NCBI GenBank assembly: GCA_016290995.1
Contig: JAEEVR010000001.1
Coordinates: 193,612 to 257,611, forward strand
Origin: Treponema sp.
GTDB lineage: Bacteria > Spirochaetota > Spirochaetia > Treponematales > Treponemataceae
DNA: 64,000 bases
Reading direction: 5' to 3'
This document shows positions 17,093-25,037 of the stretch, piece after piece. How positions within the stretch are numbered: position 1 is the first letter of the stretch; each line of letters opens with the position of its first letter. Below the pieces are notes generated by a model. That model had not been told where the DNA came from and did no database searches. It was given only the letters and a program-made list of their open reading frames with translations. A program made the translations under genes and the position numbers.

Positions 17093-18441
17093 TTTGCGCC
17101 TCCGTTAGCGTTTTGAGCGGCGGCCTTTTCGGCGGCGATTCTCGCGCGCTCAAGATTTTTTCCTATTCTGATTGTCTGCACAAGGCGGACAGTGGCCGGA
17201 CAAACGTAAGCGCAAGAGCCGCACTCGATGCAGTCCATCAAGCCGTATTTTTTGGCGGCCTTTAAGTCGTCCGCGTTTACCGAGCGGACAATCAAGGCCG
17301 GCGTCAATCTCATCGGACAAACGTGGACGCAGGCGCCGCAAGTCAAGCAGGGAGTGGAATCTTCTGTGTCGATTTCTTTTTCAGTAAGGAAGAGGACGCC
17401 GCTTGTTCCCTTTTGAACGGGAAAGGCCGCGCTCTGCATGGAAAAGCCCATCATCGGTCCGCCCGACAAAATCTTGGCAACCTTGTCTTCCTCAACTTCG
17501 ATCGCGCCAGGAATCAAGTCGCTTACAAGCGTTCCGATCGGAACCAAAAGATTCTTTGGCTCTTTTACGCCAAGACCGCTAACGGTAAAGGCGCGCTCGA
17601 TCAAGGGCTTTCCAAGACGGAAGGCGTCGCTGATCGCGCAAACCGTTCCGACGTTGCAGACAACGCAGCCCGCGCTTGCAGGTAGTCCGCCGGCCTTGAC
17701 CTCGCGGCCTGTCACGGCGGTGATTATGTCTTTTTCCGCGCCTTGCGGATATTTTGTCTTTACTACGACGACTTCAACTTGTCCTTTGGCGGCTTGTTCC
17801 AATTTTGGAATCAAATGTTTTTTGTTGCTTTCCAAAACGATTTTGGCTTTTCCGCCGACGATTTTTTGAACGATCAAAAGGCCGTCGATAACTTTGTCGG
17901 GGCTTTCGTCCATCGTCTGCTCGTCAACGGTAAGGTAGGGCTCGCATTCGGCCGCGTTTAAGAGAACGTTGTCAATGACGCAGTCTTTTGGCGGATTAAG
18001 TTTTACGTGGGTGGGGAACGACGCTCCGCCCATTCCGCAAATGCCGGCGTCGCGCACGCGGGCCAAGGCCTCTTCCTTTGAGCAGGCAAAGGGGTCAAGC
18101 GGCGGCATGAAAGTTTCGCCCGCGTTGGGGTCTTCGTCCGCGGCGATTACGATGCAGGGAACTTCCGAGTTTGCGGTTGAAAGGTTTGAAACGATTTTCT
18201 TTACCGTTCCGCTTACGGGGGAGTGGACAGGCGCGCTGACAAAGGCGTCGCTTTTTGCGATCACTTGTCCGCGCGAAACCTTGTCGCCAACGGCCACAAC
18301 CGGCTGGTTGGGAGCGCCGCCCATCGTTATCGGAATGGTCAGCGTTTTGGAAGCGGGAAAGGCAGGAGTGATTTTCTTTCCTTCCGCCAGCTCCTTATGC
18401 TCGGGAGGGAATATTCCCCCCTTAAAGGTGAAGGTTTTCAT
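17089..18441 (-). CDS. rnfC: RnfC, NADH-binding subunit of the Rnf complex
   Basis: Peripheral subunit that binds NADH and FMN and passes electrons through two 4Fe-4S clusters, CLTCGACVHVCP (about residue 364) and CIECGSCAYVCP. 450 residues. A nucleotide-binding glycine loop is seen in GICGMGGASFPTH near residue 135. I start at MKTFTFKGG because GGAG lies about a dozen bases upstream and the family begins there; an earlier in-frame start at 18486 would overlap the promoter. First gene of the operon. Confidence 0.96.
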   Translation of the reverse strand: MKTFTFKGGIFPPEHKELAEGKKITPAFPASKTLTIPITMGGAPNQPVVAVGDKVSRGQVIAKSDAFVSAPVHSPVSGTVKKIVSNLSTANSEVPCIVIAADEDPNAGETFMPPLDPFACSKEEALARVRDAGICGMGGASFPTHVKLNPPKDCVIDNVLLNAAECEPYLTVDEQTMDESPDKVIDGLLIVQKIVGGKAKIVLESNKKHLIPKLEQAAKGQVEVVVVKTKYPQGAEKDIITAVTGREVKAGGLPASAGCVVCNVGTVCAISDAFRLGKPLIERAFTVSGLGVKEPKNLLVPIGTLVSDLIPGAIEVEEDKVAKILSGGPMMGFSMQSAAFPVQKGTSGVLFLTEKEIDTEDSTPCLTCGACVHVCPMRLTPALIVRSVNADDLKAAKKYGLMDCIECGSCAYVCPATVRLVQTIRIGKNLERARIAAEKAAAQNANGGAK

Positions 18442-18461
18442 GTAAGTTTTGTTCTCCAAAT

Positions 18462-18491
18462 GAAAAGTGCTACTATTATACAACACTTTTC
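18462..18491 (-). promoter_or_regulatory. rnf operon promoter with an 8-bp palindrome around the -10 box
   Basis: A TATAAT box (18475-18480 on the minus strand) sits inside an inverted repeat GAAAAGTG/CACTTTTC (18462-18469 with 18484-18491, 14-base spacer). The -35 is weak (TAGCAA, 17-base spacing). The symmetry across the -10 suggests a repressor site controlling rnfCDGEAB, an inference. Confidence 0.55.
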
Positions 18492-18507
18492 GCTGTTTTG
18501 CTAGTAG

Positions 18508-19944
18508 TTACATGTTTGTTTGAAAAATAAATGGGGCGTTTTGCGTTTTTGCGCGCTTTTTATGCCTTTCGTTGATGTCGATCGCCTTGCGCTTAGCTTT
18601 TAGGAATTCGCGGGTTATCGTCGGGTCAAAATCCGATCCGGCTTTGTCTTCTATGACTCTAAAGGCTTCTTCATAATCCATGGCCGCCTTGTGATTCTTT
18701 TGCGCCACCATAGAGTCAAAAGAGTCCGCCAAGGCCATAATCCTTGCGCACAGGGGAATCGCCTCGCCCGAAAACCTTGCGGGGTAGCCCGTGCCGTCCC
18801 ATTTTTCGTGGTGGTGGGCCGCGATGTCCGAGGCGATTCTAATGTATTCGGGGCTTTCGTAGCCGTCAAGAATTTCGTGGATGATTCTTCCGCCTTCGGA
18901 AGCGTGGCGGCGCAGCTGCTCAAATTCGTCCGGGCTGAGAGGCGCTTCCTTTTTTAGGATTGCGTCTGGAACGACTATTTTTCCGATGTCGTATACGGGA
19001 ACCGCCCGTTCCAAAAGCTTTACATAGTCTTGGGTCAGAATGTTTTGAAAGTGGCCGCTCTTCCTTAATTGATCGGTTATAAGGTCCACATACTCCTTTG
19101 TCCGCGCGATGCGCTCTCCGCTGTCTCCTTCGCGCTTTTGAACAAGGTTAGAAAGGCTTTCTATTGTGTGGTTTTGCATGTCTATGAGCGCAAGCCTGTT
19201 CTTTTCGATTTGCGTTGACTTGTCTTGTATCTCGCTTTCGGCATTTTTAAGCCTGCTTTCGGCAAAGCTGTTTGAGAAAATGAACATGATTACAAAGACC
19301 AACGAAAAGCCCGTGTTTATTAGCGAAAGGCCTGGAATCGCCAGTTGCAGAATTTCCGCCAACTGAGGGAAGAAAATAAAAAAGGCAACAATGATTATTT
19401 TTAGCGGATGGATTGTTTTTCTGTTGATATGCATGTACCAAACTAAATCTGCGTATATTACGGCTTGAACGGCAACGGCCAAGAAAAAGAAATTTCCGCG
19501 CGAGTAAATGTTGTTTTGGTCAATCTCGTACAGCAAGGGGGTGAACTGCGTCGCAAGCAGCAAGCCGCAATAGGCGGCCAGGCTAAAGATTAAAAGCCCG
19601 GAGAAAATTTTCCTTCCTTTTTTTTGCGCCCTTACATGGTCCAAAAGCGACATTATGCATTTTGCCGACGAGCAGAGCAAAAGAAAAACCGCAAGATAAT
19701 ACAAAAACAACGCAATGGGAAGAATCGTAAAATTTACCGGCCTTGCCGTTCCCTCATACGCCCTAATGAAAATATCTATCCCGGACATTACAAGGTTGAT
19801 TATGGAAATGACGCGGTACCATCTTCTGGTTTTGTTAAAATTCTCTATGCCTTCCTTGTTGAATTTGCTGGTATAAATGGCAAGCAAGATGATAAAGTTG
19901 ATCGCGATATTATAAATGTCTAGGGTTATGTTTATGGATTTCAT
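18508..19944 (-). CDS. Seven-helix membrane protein with a C-terminal HD-GYP-type domain
   Basis: 478 residues. The N-terminal half has seven hydrophobic segments, like 7TM sensory modules. The C-terminal half follows the HD-GYP phosphodiesterase plan that degrades cyclic di-GMP: HHHEKWDGTGYP is intact, but the first metal-binding motif reads VYDIGKIVVP where the family has HDIGKI, so the His is Tyr. Activity is therefore uncertain. ATG 19944 lies seven bases after an extended -10 (TGCTATAAT), with only AAGG directly against the ATG, so the mRNA is probably leaderless. Farther upstream in-frame codons would read through the promoter. Confidence 0.75.
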   Translation of the reverse strand: MKSINITLDIYNIAINFIILLAIYTSKFNKEGIENFNKTRRWYRVISIINLVMSGIDIFIRAYEGTARPVNFTILPIALFLYYLAVFLLLCSSAKCIMSLLDHVRAQKKGRKIFSGLLIFSLAAYCGLLLATQFTPLLYEIDQNNIYSRGNFFFLAVAVQAVIYADLVWYMHINRKTIHPLKIIIVAFFIFFPQLAEILQLAIPGLSLINTGFSLVFVIMFIFSNSFAESRLKNAESEIQDKSTQIEKNRLALIDMQNHTIESLSNLVQKREGDSGERIARTKEYVDLITDQLRKSGHFQNILTQDYVKLLERAVPVYDIGKIVVPDAILKKEAPLSPDEFEQLRRHASEGGRIIHEILDGYESPEYIRIASDIAAHHHEKWDGTGYPARFSGEAIPLCARIMALADSFDSMVAQKNHKAAMDYEEAFRVIEDKAGSDFDPTITREFLKAKRKAIDINERHKKRAKTQNAPFIFQTNM

Positions 19945-20015
19945 CCTTATTATTATAGCATAGAATTTGGGAAAAAGGGGAAAAACTTGATGCTCGCGGC
20001 GTAGGCGCCAAAAAC

Positions 20016-20045
20016 TTGACAAATCCCAATGGGGGGGGGTAATAT
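20016..20045 (+). promoter_or_regulatory. Promoter with a nine-G tract in its spacer
   Basis: TTGACA (20016-20021) and TAATAT (20040-20045) are separated by 18 bases, nine of which are an unbroken G run (20031-20039). One G fewer would give the ideal 17-base spacing. The layout is that of a slipped-strand phase-variable promoter. Confidence 0.75.
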
Positions 20046-20077
20046 AGTAGAAAGTGAATTTTGCATCGGAGGATAAT

Positions 20078-21340
20078 ATGAAAAAAGGTACGAAAGTCGC
20101 GTTGGCCATTTTGGGAGCGGCGCTTGTTTGGGGGGCGGCCTCTTGCTCCAACAGCTCTGGCGGCTCGAACGCGATTCCGCCGCAAGCGGACGACGGCGCG
20201 GCATACAGCATAAGCGTTACTGGAGGGATTGCCAAAAATGTCGGAGGAACTGTTTTGACAAGCGCTAAAGTTGGCGAGGTCGTAAGAATTTTTGCAACCT
20301 CGGCTAGCAGCCAACAATCCTTTGACAAGTGGACAAGTTCCACTCCGGGCATAGAGTTTGACAACGCCATTATGGACATAACGAAATTCACCATGCCGGC
20401 GAGAAACGTAAGCATTGTGGCAACTTACAAGGCGGACGGCGCGGTGGAGGAGATTTTTGTGTCTGTCCCGGCAAAGTCCTTTAGCGGAGAAACGGCAATC
20501 ACGGCGTTTGAGTCAAAGATTTTTATCAAAGACCGCAGTCTGGCACTGCCCGCAATTCTTGCAAGCGACCACGAGGTTACGCATTACGAATATACGAGAT
20601 ACTGCAAGTACGGCAGCAATGTCAATCGCGTGGACTACCCAAGGGGCAACAACTATCCCGCAGGTCATGTCAGCTGGTACGACGCCATAGTCTACTGCAA
20701 CCTCAGGTCCATGGCCGAACAACGGACCCCCGTTTACAAGATAAAAACTGCGTCCGACCCTGAGACATGGGAAACGGATCCTTCTAAATGGCCCGACATA
20801 GAATCTGCCGAAGTGGGCGGAAGCCTTAAGTACTCAGGGCCGAAAGAGAACAAAGCTGAATGGAACGGCGTTGTCTTTGACACCGGCGCCAATGGCTGGC
20901 GGCTTCCGACAGAAGCGGAATGGGAAATGCTCGCCCGCGGAGGAAACTTGACCAACGAAGGCCAAACCAAGTTCAGCGGAAGCGAACATATCGATGAAGT
21001 GGCTTGGTATTATTACAACAGCGGCGGAAACACTACCGGAGTGGGAAAGGTTCAGGAAGTGAAAAAGAAAAAGCCAAATGGACTTGGTCTTTACGACATG
21101 AGCGGAAATATGTGGGAATGGTGCTGGGATTGGAGCCGTACTATAAATCCCGCTATAACGACAGACACTCCCTGGACTGGCTGGGCGACAGGCGAAGATC
21201 GCATTCGTCGCGGCGGTTCGGTTCACTCTAGCACCGATGAATTCGTTACGGTTTATAAAAACTGGCCTTGGAAACCGTGTGAGCGCCATTATGACACAGA
21301 AAAGGTCAACGGCTTCCGCATTGTTCGCAACGCGCCGTAA
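20078..21340 (+). CDS. Surface lipoprotein with a formylglycine-generating-enzyme-like (SUMF1) domain
   Basis: 420 residues. The signal peptide ends in a lipobox (GAASC, Cys around residue 23). Residues about 45-125 form a small beta domain with a GGTV repeat core and TMPARNVSIVATYKA, like InlB-type B repeats. Residues about 135-420 form a SUMF1/sulfatase-modifying-factor fold (VSWYDAIVYCN, GWRLPTEAEWEMLARGG, GLYDMSGNMWEWCWDW, RRGGSV). In secreted proteins this fold is often reused for binding, so enzyme activity is not assumed. ATG chosen for the GGAGG upstream. Expression may switch through the G tract in its promoter. Confidence 0.85.
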   Translation: MKKGTKVALAILGAALVWGAASCSNSSGGSNAIPPQADDGAAYSISVTGGIAKNVGGTVLTSAKVGEVVRIFATSASSQQSFDKWTSSTPGIEFDNAIMDITKFTMPARNVSIVATYKADGAVEEIFVSVPAKSFSGETAITAFESKIFIKDRSLALPAILASDHEVTHYEYTRYCKYGSNVNRVDYPRGNNYPAGHVSWYDAIVYCNLRSMAEQRTPVYKIKTASDPETWETDPSKWPDIESAEVGGSLKYSGPKENKAEWNGVVFDTGANGWRLPTEAEWEMLARGGNLTNEGQTKFSGSEHIDEVAWYYYNSGGNTTGVGKVQEVKKKKPNGLGLYDMSGNMWEWCWDWSRTINPAITTDTPWTGWATGEDRIRRGGSVHSSTDEFVTVYKNWPWKPCERHYDTEKVNGFRIVRNAP

Positions 21341-21354
21341 ATCACACCAACCCC

Positions 21355-21388
21355 AAAATCCCGCGCAACCCGCGCGGGATTTTTTTTG
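21355..21388 (+). terminator. Terminator of the SUMF1 lipoprotein gene
   Basis: GC-rich stem TCCCGCG/CGCGGGA with loop CAACC, followed by eight T. Confidence 0.88.
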
Positions 21389-21410
21389 CCTGCCGCCGCT
21401 TCTTTTGGGC

Positions 21411-21438
21411 AAAAAAAAGCCCGGCCAGTCGGCCGGGC
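21411..21438 (-). terminator. Terminator downstream of purC
   Basis: Stem GCCCGGCC/GGCCGGGC (21419-21426 with 21431-21438) with eight T on the minus strand. It closes the ferredoxin-to-purC run. Confidence 0.88.
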
Positions 21439-21553
21439 AATGCCCATCAGGCATTATCGGAGGCGTGGGTGGGAGGGGAAAACGCCCCCGACATTTATAT
21501 TATCGTCAACGCCCGCCGATTTCTTTAATAATTTTTAAAATTTTTTGCGAATT

Positions 21554-22396
21554 TTAGCCGCAAATGCGTTTTTGGCATTCCGCGTACAAATCGGCCGTTT
21601 TTTTGACGATTTCGGCGGGAATTTCCTTGATTTTGGGGTCGCCGGCCAAATTGTTGGCCTTAAGCCAGTCGCGGACAAACTGCTTGTCGTAGCTGGCGGG
21701 GCTTGTTCCAACCTTGTAGGTGTCCTTGTTCCAAAAGCGGCTTGAATCGGGGGTCAAAACCTCGTCGGCCAAGACCAATTCGCCGTTTTCGTCAAGGCCA
21801 AACTCAAATTTTGTGTCGGCGATGATGATTCCGCGCTCGTAGGCGTAGTCGTAGCATTTTTTGTAGATGGCAAGGGCGGCCTTTTCGATTTTCGTTCCCA
21901 ACTCGTCGCCCAAGTCCTTTTTCATGTAGTCAAGGGTAACGTTGATGTCGTGCCCTTCCTTGGCTTTGGTGGAGGGGGTGCAAATCGGCTGGGCCAATTT
22001 TTCGGCCTCCTGGTATTCCTTGTCAAAAGAGTGGCCCAAGAAAGGCTCGCCCTTTTTGTAGGCTTCGTACATAGAGCCGAACATGTAGCCGCGGACGATT
22101 ACCTCGTAGGGAACCATCTTAAGCTTTTTTACCAGCATCGTTCGGCCTTCAAATTCCGGCTTTTGGAAGTCGGCGGGCATGTCCTTTACGTCGCTTGAAA
22201 TCAAGTGGTTTTTGCAAATGTCCTTTGTAAGGTCAAACCAGTGCTCGCTGACGGCGTTAAGGACTTTTCCTTTGTTGGGAATGTCAACCGGCAAAATCAC
22301 GTCAAAGGCGCTGATTCTGTCCGTTGTCACGATTACCATGCGGCCGTCTTCTAGGTCGTAAACTTCGCGTACTTTTCCGCTGATGATTTTTTTCAT
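21554..22396 (-). CDS. purC: SAICAR synthetase (purine biosynthesis)
   Basis: Joins CAIR and aspartate with ATP to give SAICAR, step eight of IMP synthesis. It has 280 residues. Conserved stretches: ISGKVREVYDL at the N-terminus, TTDRISAFDVILP, VPYEVIVRGYMFGS, and ADTKFEFGLD with EVLTPDSSRFW. This matches the longer PurC type also found in eukaryotes. GAGGAATAAT directly before the ATG lies at the end of the upstream PEGA gene, so both are on one transcript. No other pur gene is nearby. Confidence 0.95.
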   Translation of the reverse strand: MKKIISGKVREVYDLEDGRMVIVTTDRISAFDVILPVDIPNKGKVLNAVSEHWFDLTKDICKNHLISSDVKDMPADFQKPEFEGRTMLVKKLKMVPYEVIVRGYMFGSMYEAYKKGEPFLGHSFDKEYQEAEKLAQPICTPSTKAKEGHDINVTLDYMKKDLGDELGTKIEKAALAIYKKCYDYAYERGIIIADTKFEFGLDENGELVLADEVLTPDSSRFWNKDTYKVGTSPASYDKQFVRDWLKANNLAGDPKIKEIPAEIVKKTADLYAECQKRICG

Positions 22397-22397
22397 A

Positions 22398-23369
22398 TTA
22401 TTCCTCTTTTACGCTAGCGTCCACATTGACGCTGATGTTATAGCTCTTTCCGTTTTGAATCGCAACTTTTTTGGTGACTTCGTAGCCGCCCAAATTGAAC
22501 TTAAAGATGTGCTCGCCGGCTTCCAAGTCCAGCGCGTCGCCGGCTTTTACTTCCTCGCCGTCAACGTAAACCTTTGTTCCTTCCGGGGCGCGGACTCGAA
22601 CGGCGGGCGCCACGCTTTGCAAGGCAAGCGAAAGTTCTGTCACTTCGCCTTGGGCGATCATAACCGCTCGGGTCTCGTTCCTGAATTTTTCGGAAACGAT
22701 TGAAACGTTTCGCTTGCCGGGTTTTAGGATTACAAGGCCTTTTTCGTTGGCGGTCACCGGCTTGTCGTCAACGTAAACCGTGTACTCGCCGGCGTCGGCG
22801 GGGGCGGCCACTTTTAGCGCGCCAAAGTCCGCCAAAACCGTTTTGGCGCTGACTTCAAACTCGGCCTCCATCACGCTCCGCGGGACGCCCTTCATCGCCA
22901 GCTGGTTTCGCAAAAAGACAAAGCCGCGGCTGGCGTCCGGAATCAAGGTTTTGTCGGCGTAGGGGCTTTGCTTTATCGTGTTTCCTTTTACAAGAGGAAT
23001 CGCGATTGTCCAAGCCAACTGGCCGGGATACAAGCCGGAGTAGATTTCCGTTCCGGAATAGTCAATGCCTTTTTCCGTCGGAACGGGAGTGACGTTGTTG
23101 TAAAGGGAGTAGAGTATTGTGTTCCTGTAAGCCGCCAAGGTTTGGGGAATTTTTACCGTGATTTCAACGCCTTGGATAAAGGTTGTGTCCTGGGGAAGAA
23201 AGACCGCCACGCAATCGTTTATTCCGCAAGGCTTGCTTTCTGTCGTTCCGCGGGCCGGAAGCTGAAGGCATACGGTTTTTCGCGTCCTAAAGACTTCCGC
23301 GTTGGGAGCGGCAAGGACGGCGGCAAAAATCGCCAAGGCCATAAAAGGGGCTTTTTTTAATAAACGCAT
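22398..23369 (-). CDS. Exported PEGA-domain protein
   Basis: 323 residues with a signal peptide (MRLLKKAPFMALAIFAAVLA). The N-terminal 190 residues have no recognised domain. The C-terminal third carries two PEGA-like beta segments: GEYTVYVDDKPVTANEKGLV and APEGTKVYVDGEEVKAGD followed by LEAGEHIFKFNLGGYE, a fold found in surface proteins. ATG 23369 is used because AGGAAG is six bases upstream; a TTG at 23381 is in frame but precedes that site. Located between a cell-wall peptidase-like gene and purC. Role unknown, probably envelope. Confidence 0.7.
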   Translation of the reverse strand: MRLLKKAPFMALAIFAAVLAAPNAEVFRTRKTVCLQLPARGTTESKPCGINDCVAVFLPQDTTFIQGVEITVKIPQTLAAYRNTILYSLYNNVTPVPTEKGIDYSGTEIYSGLYPGQLAWTIAIPLVKGNTIKQSPYADKTLIPDASRGFVFLRNQLAMKGVPRSVMEAEFEVSAKTVLADFGALKVAAPADAGEYTVYVDDKPVTANEKGLVILKPGKRNVSIVSEKFRNETRAVMIAQGEVTELSLALQSVAPAVRVRAPEGTKVYVDGEEVKAGDALDLEAGEHIFKFNLGGYEVTKKVAIQNGKSYNISVNVDASVKEE

Positions 23370-23377
23370 TCTCTTCC

Positions 23378-24334
23378 TCAAAAATTACCGTAGGCCGAAG
23401 GATCGACGGTTTTTCCGTTCAGCCAAATTTCAAAATGCAAGTGCGGGCCGGTCACTTGGCCTGTGCTCCCGCTTTTTGCAATCAATTCGCCGGCTCTGAC
23501 AATCGTTCCTTTTTGCGCGTTTTCCTGAATTGAAGAAAGGTGCGCGTAAAAGCTTGTCATTCCGCGGCCGTGGTCGATTTGAATCCACTTGCCGTAAACC
23601 GCGTTTTCGCCCCGGCCCGATACCGTTCCGCTTTTGCAAGCGAAAACGTTTGATCCGTTGGGGACCGCCATGTCAACGCCCCGGTGGAACTGAGTCTTTG
23701 CCCCGTTAAAGGGGTTCTCTCTCTGGCCGTAACGGCTGCTTATCCTGTAATTCTTCACCGGCAGCTGCATGGATGTGTCTAAAAAAAAAGCGCGCTCTGT
23801 GGTTGTAAACTTTTCGCCGGGAAAAAAGGCAAAATCTTTTCCGTCAATATTATAGCGCAAGTGGCTTGTGTCTTCCAATAGGGCAAGGCGGTTTTTTTGC
23901 AATAAAAATTCAAGCGCGCTTAGGTTTTTGCTTTCTTCCAGGGGAACGAAAATGCCGTCCGCGCTGGGGAGCAGCAAGGTTTTTCCCTTTATGTACTCTT
24001 CAGCGCCTGTGATTCCGTTTATAAGGCAAAAACTGTCGTAGCGGATGCAAAAGCGGGCTGCCAAATTGAACAAGTCGTCGTCGTTGTTTATGGTGTAGGC
24101 GTAAAAGGAGGGGAGGACCGGCTTTCCGCTGATGAAAAACTGCTTGTTTTGCTCAACTTCGTCGTCAAACTGCTTTAGCATATAGTCTTTGTCGCGGACG
24201 TTGAGCGAGTTTATTTGAGGAACTTTTGATTTTTGGATTTTAATCACGGAACTTTGCGCGTTCCGTTCATCTTGGGCAAAGGCGGCGGCGCAAAGAAAGG
24301 CGGCCGCAAAAAACAGGGCCTTAATTTTTTGCAT
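23378..24334 (-). CDS. Periplasmic M23 peptidase-like (LytM) protein with a LysM-like region
   Basis: Zinc peptidase fold that cuts or regulates cutting of peptidoglycan. 318 residues: signal peptide ending AFA-Q (1-20), a LysM-like segment around 78-125 (YTINNDDDLFNLAARF, NGITGAEEYIKGKTLLLP), and an M23 domain at 215-318. Both zinc motifs are present: HRGVD (HxxxD) and GPHLHFEIW (HxH), with SSRYGQRENPF leading in. It could therefore be an active endopeptidase. Its start overlaps the upstream small membrane protein by 14 bases. Confidence 0.88.
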   Translation of the reverse strand: MQKIKALFFAAAFLCAAAFAQDERNAQSSVIKIQKSKVPQINSLNVRDKDYMLKQFDDEVEQNKQFFISGKPVLPSFYAYTINNDDDLFNLAARFCIRYDSFCLINGITGAEEYIKGKTLLLPSADGIFVPLEESKNLSALEFLLQKNRLALLEDTSHLRYNIDGKDFAFFPGEKFTTTERAFFLDTSMQLPVKNYRISSRYGQRENPFNGAKTQFHRGVDMAVPNGSNVFACKSGTVSGRGENAVYGKWIQIDHGRGMTSFYAHLSSIQENAQKGTIVRAGELIAKSGSTGQVTGPHLHFEIWLNGKTVDPSAYGNF

Positions 24335-24539
24335 CGATTTTTCTTTTTATGAATTTCGCTATCTTTAAAACAATAAAAGCCGCGGCAAGGGCCAAGACAA
24401 AGGCCGAATACAAGCCGGGCTTTTTTGAGGCAAAAAGCCATAGCGGCGCGATTACGGCAAAGGCCGCAAGGGCGCACGCCAAGATAAAACCCGCAAGAAG
24501 CAAAAAAGAGATTAGTTTGGATTTTATCTTTAAGTTCAT
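24321..24539 (-). CDS. Small two-helix membrane protein, unknown
   Basis: 72 residues with two hydrophobic helices (about 10-34 and 42-60) separated by a short turn, and a Lys/Arg-rich C-terminus (KFIKRKIDAKN) that should be cytoplasmic. No known motif. It lies one base after the ferredoxin gene and overlaps the M23 gene, so it is cotranscribed with both. Confidence 0.55.
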   Translation of the reverse strand: MNLKIKSKLISFLLLAGFILACALAAFAVIAPLWLFASKKPGLYSAFVLALAAAFIVLKIAKFIKRKIDAKN

Positions 24540-24710
24540 TTACTCTTCCGAAATCGCTTCCGCGGGGCATACGCCGGCGCAAGTTCCGCAATTTACGCAA
24601 GCTCCAGCGTCGATGACGCGCTTGCCGTCTTTTTCTGAGATGGCCGATGACGGGCACTCAGGTTCGCAGGCGCCGCAGTTTACGCAGGCGTCAGAAATTT
24701 TGTAAGCCAT
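24540..24710 (-). CDS. Ferredoxin with two 4Fe-4S clusters
   Basis: Small electron carrier of 56 residues. It starts [20 protein letters not shown] and has a second cluster motif [12 protein letters not shown], so both CxxCxxCxxxCP sets are intact, as in clostridial ferredoxins. AGGAGG is five bases before the ATG. A protein like this would be the natural electron donor for the Rnf complex encoded 6 kb away, an inference. It opens the minus-strand run to purC. Confidence 0.93.
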   Translation of the reverse strand: MAYKISDACVNCGACEPECPSSAISEKDGKRVIDAGACVNCGTCAGVCPAEAISEE

Positions 24711-24831
24711 ATGTTCCTCCTAATTGAATAACAATGATAGCGCATAAAGGTTAAAAAATCAAGAAAAAAACACGGGCTTTAATAACCGCTCCCAGCGTCC
24801 GCGCGGCCCGCAAAACCGCTTGCGAGGGCAT

Positions 24832-24856
24832 AAAAAAAGACCCGCGATTGCGGGTC
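24832..24856 (-). terminator. Terminator of tRNA-Phe
   Basis: Stem GACCCGC/GCGGGTC (24839-24845 with 24850-24856), then seven T on the minus strand. Confidence 0.9.
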
Positions 24857-24859
24857 CTT

Positions 24860-24932
24860 TGCCACCGGTCAGAATCGAACTGACGACATACGGATTTTCA
24901 GTCCGGCGCTCTACCAACTGAGCTACAGCGGC
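24860..24932 (-). tRNA. tRNA-Phe (GAA)
   Basis: 73 bases, acceptor GCCGCTG paired with CGGTGGC (a G-U pair included), anticodon loop CTGAAAA, anticodon GAA. Stands alone with its own terminator. Confidence 0.95.
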
Positions 24933-25001
24933 GTATTAGGGCTATACTATCAGAATTAAAAAAAACTGTCAATAGCGCGGCGCCGTTTTTTTTGCGCTTT
25001 C

Positions 25002-25030
25002 TTGTTTTTTCTTGAAAGGCGCGCTATAAT
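25002..25030 (+). promoter_or_regulatory. Promoter placed directly before a start codon
   Basis: TTGTTT (25002-25007), 17 bases, TATAAT (25025-25030). Only seven bases separate the -10 from the ATG at 25038, predicting a leaderless mRNA. Confidence 0.75.
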
Positions 25031-25037
25031 TGAAAAT

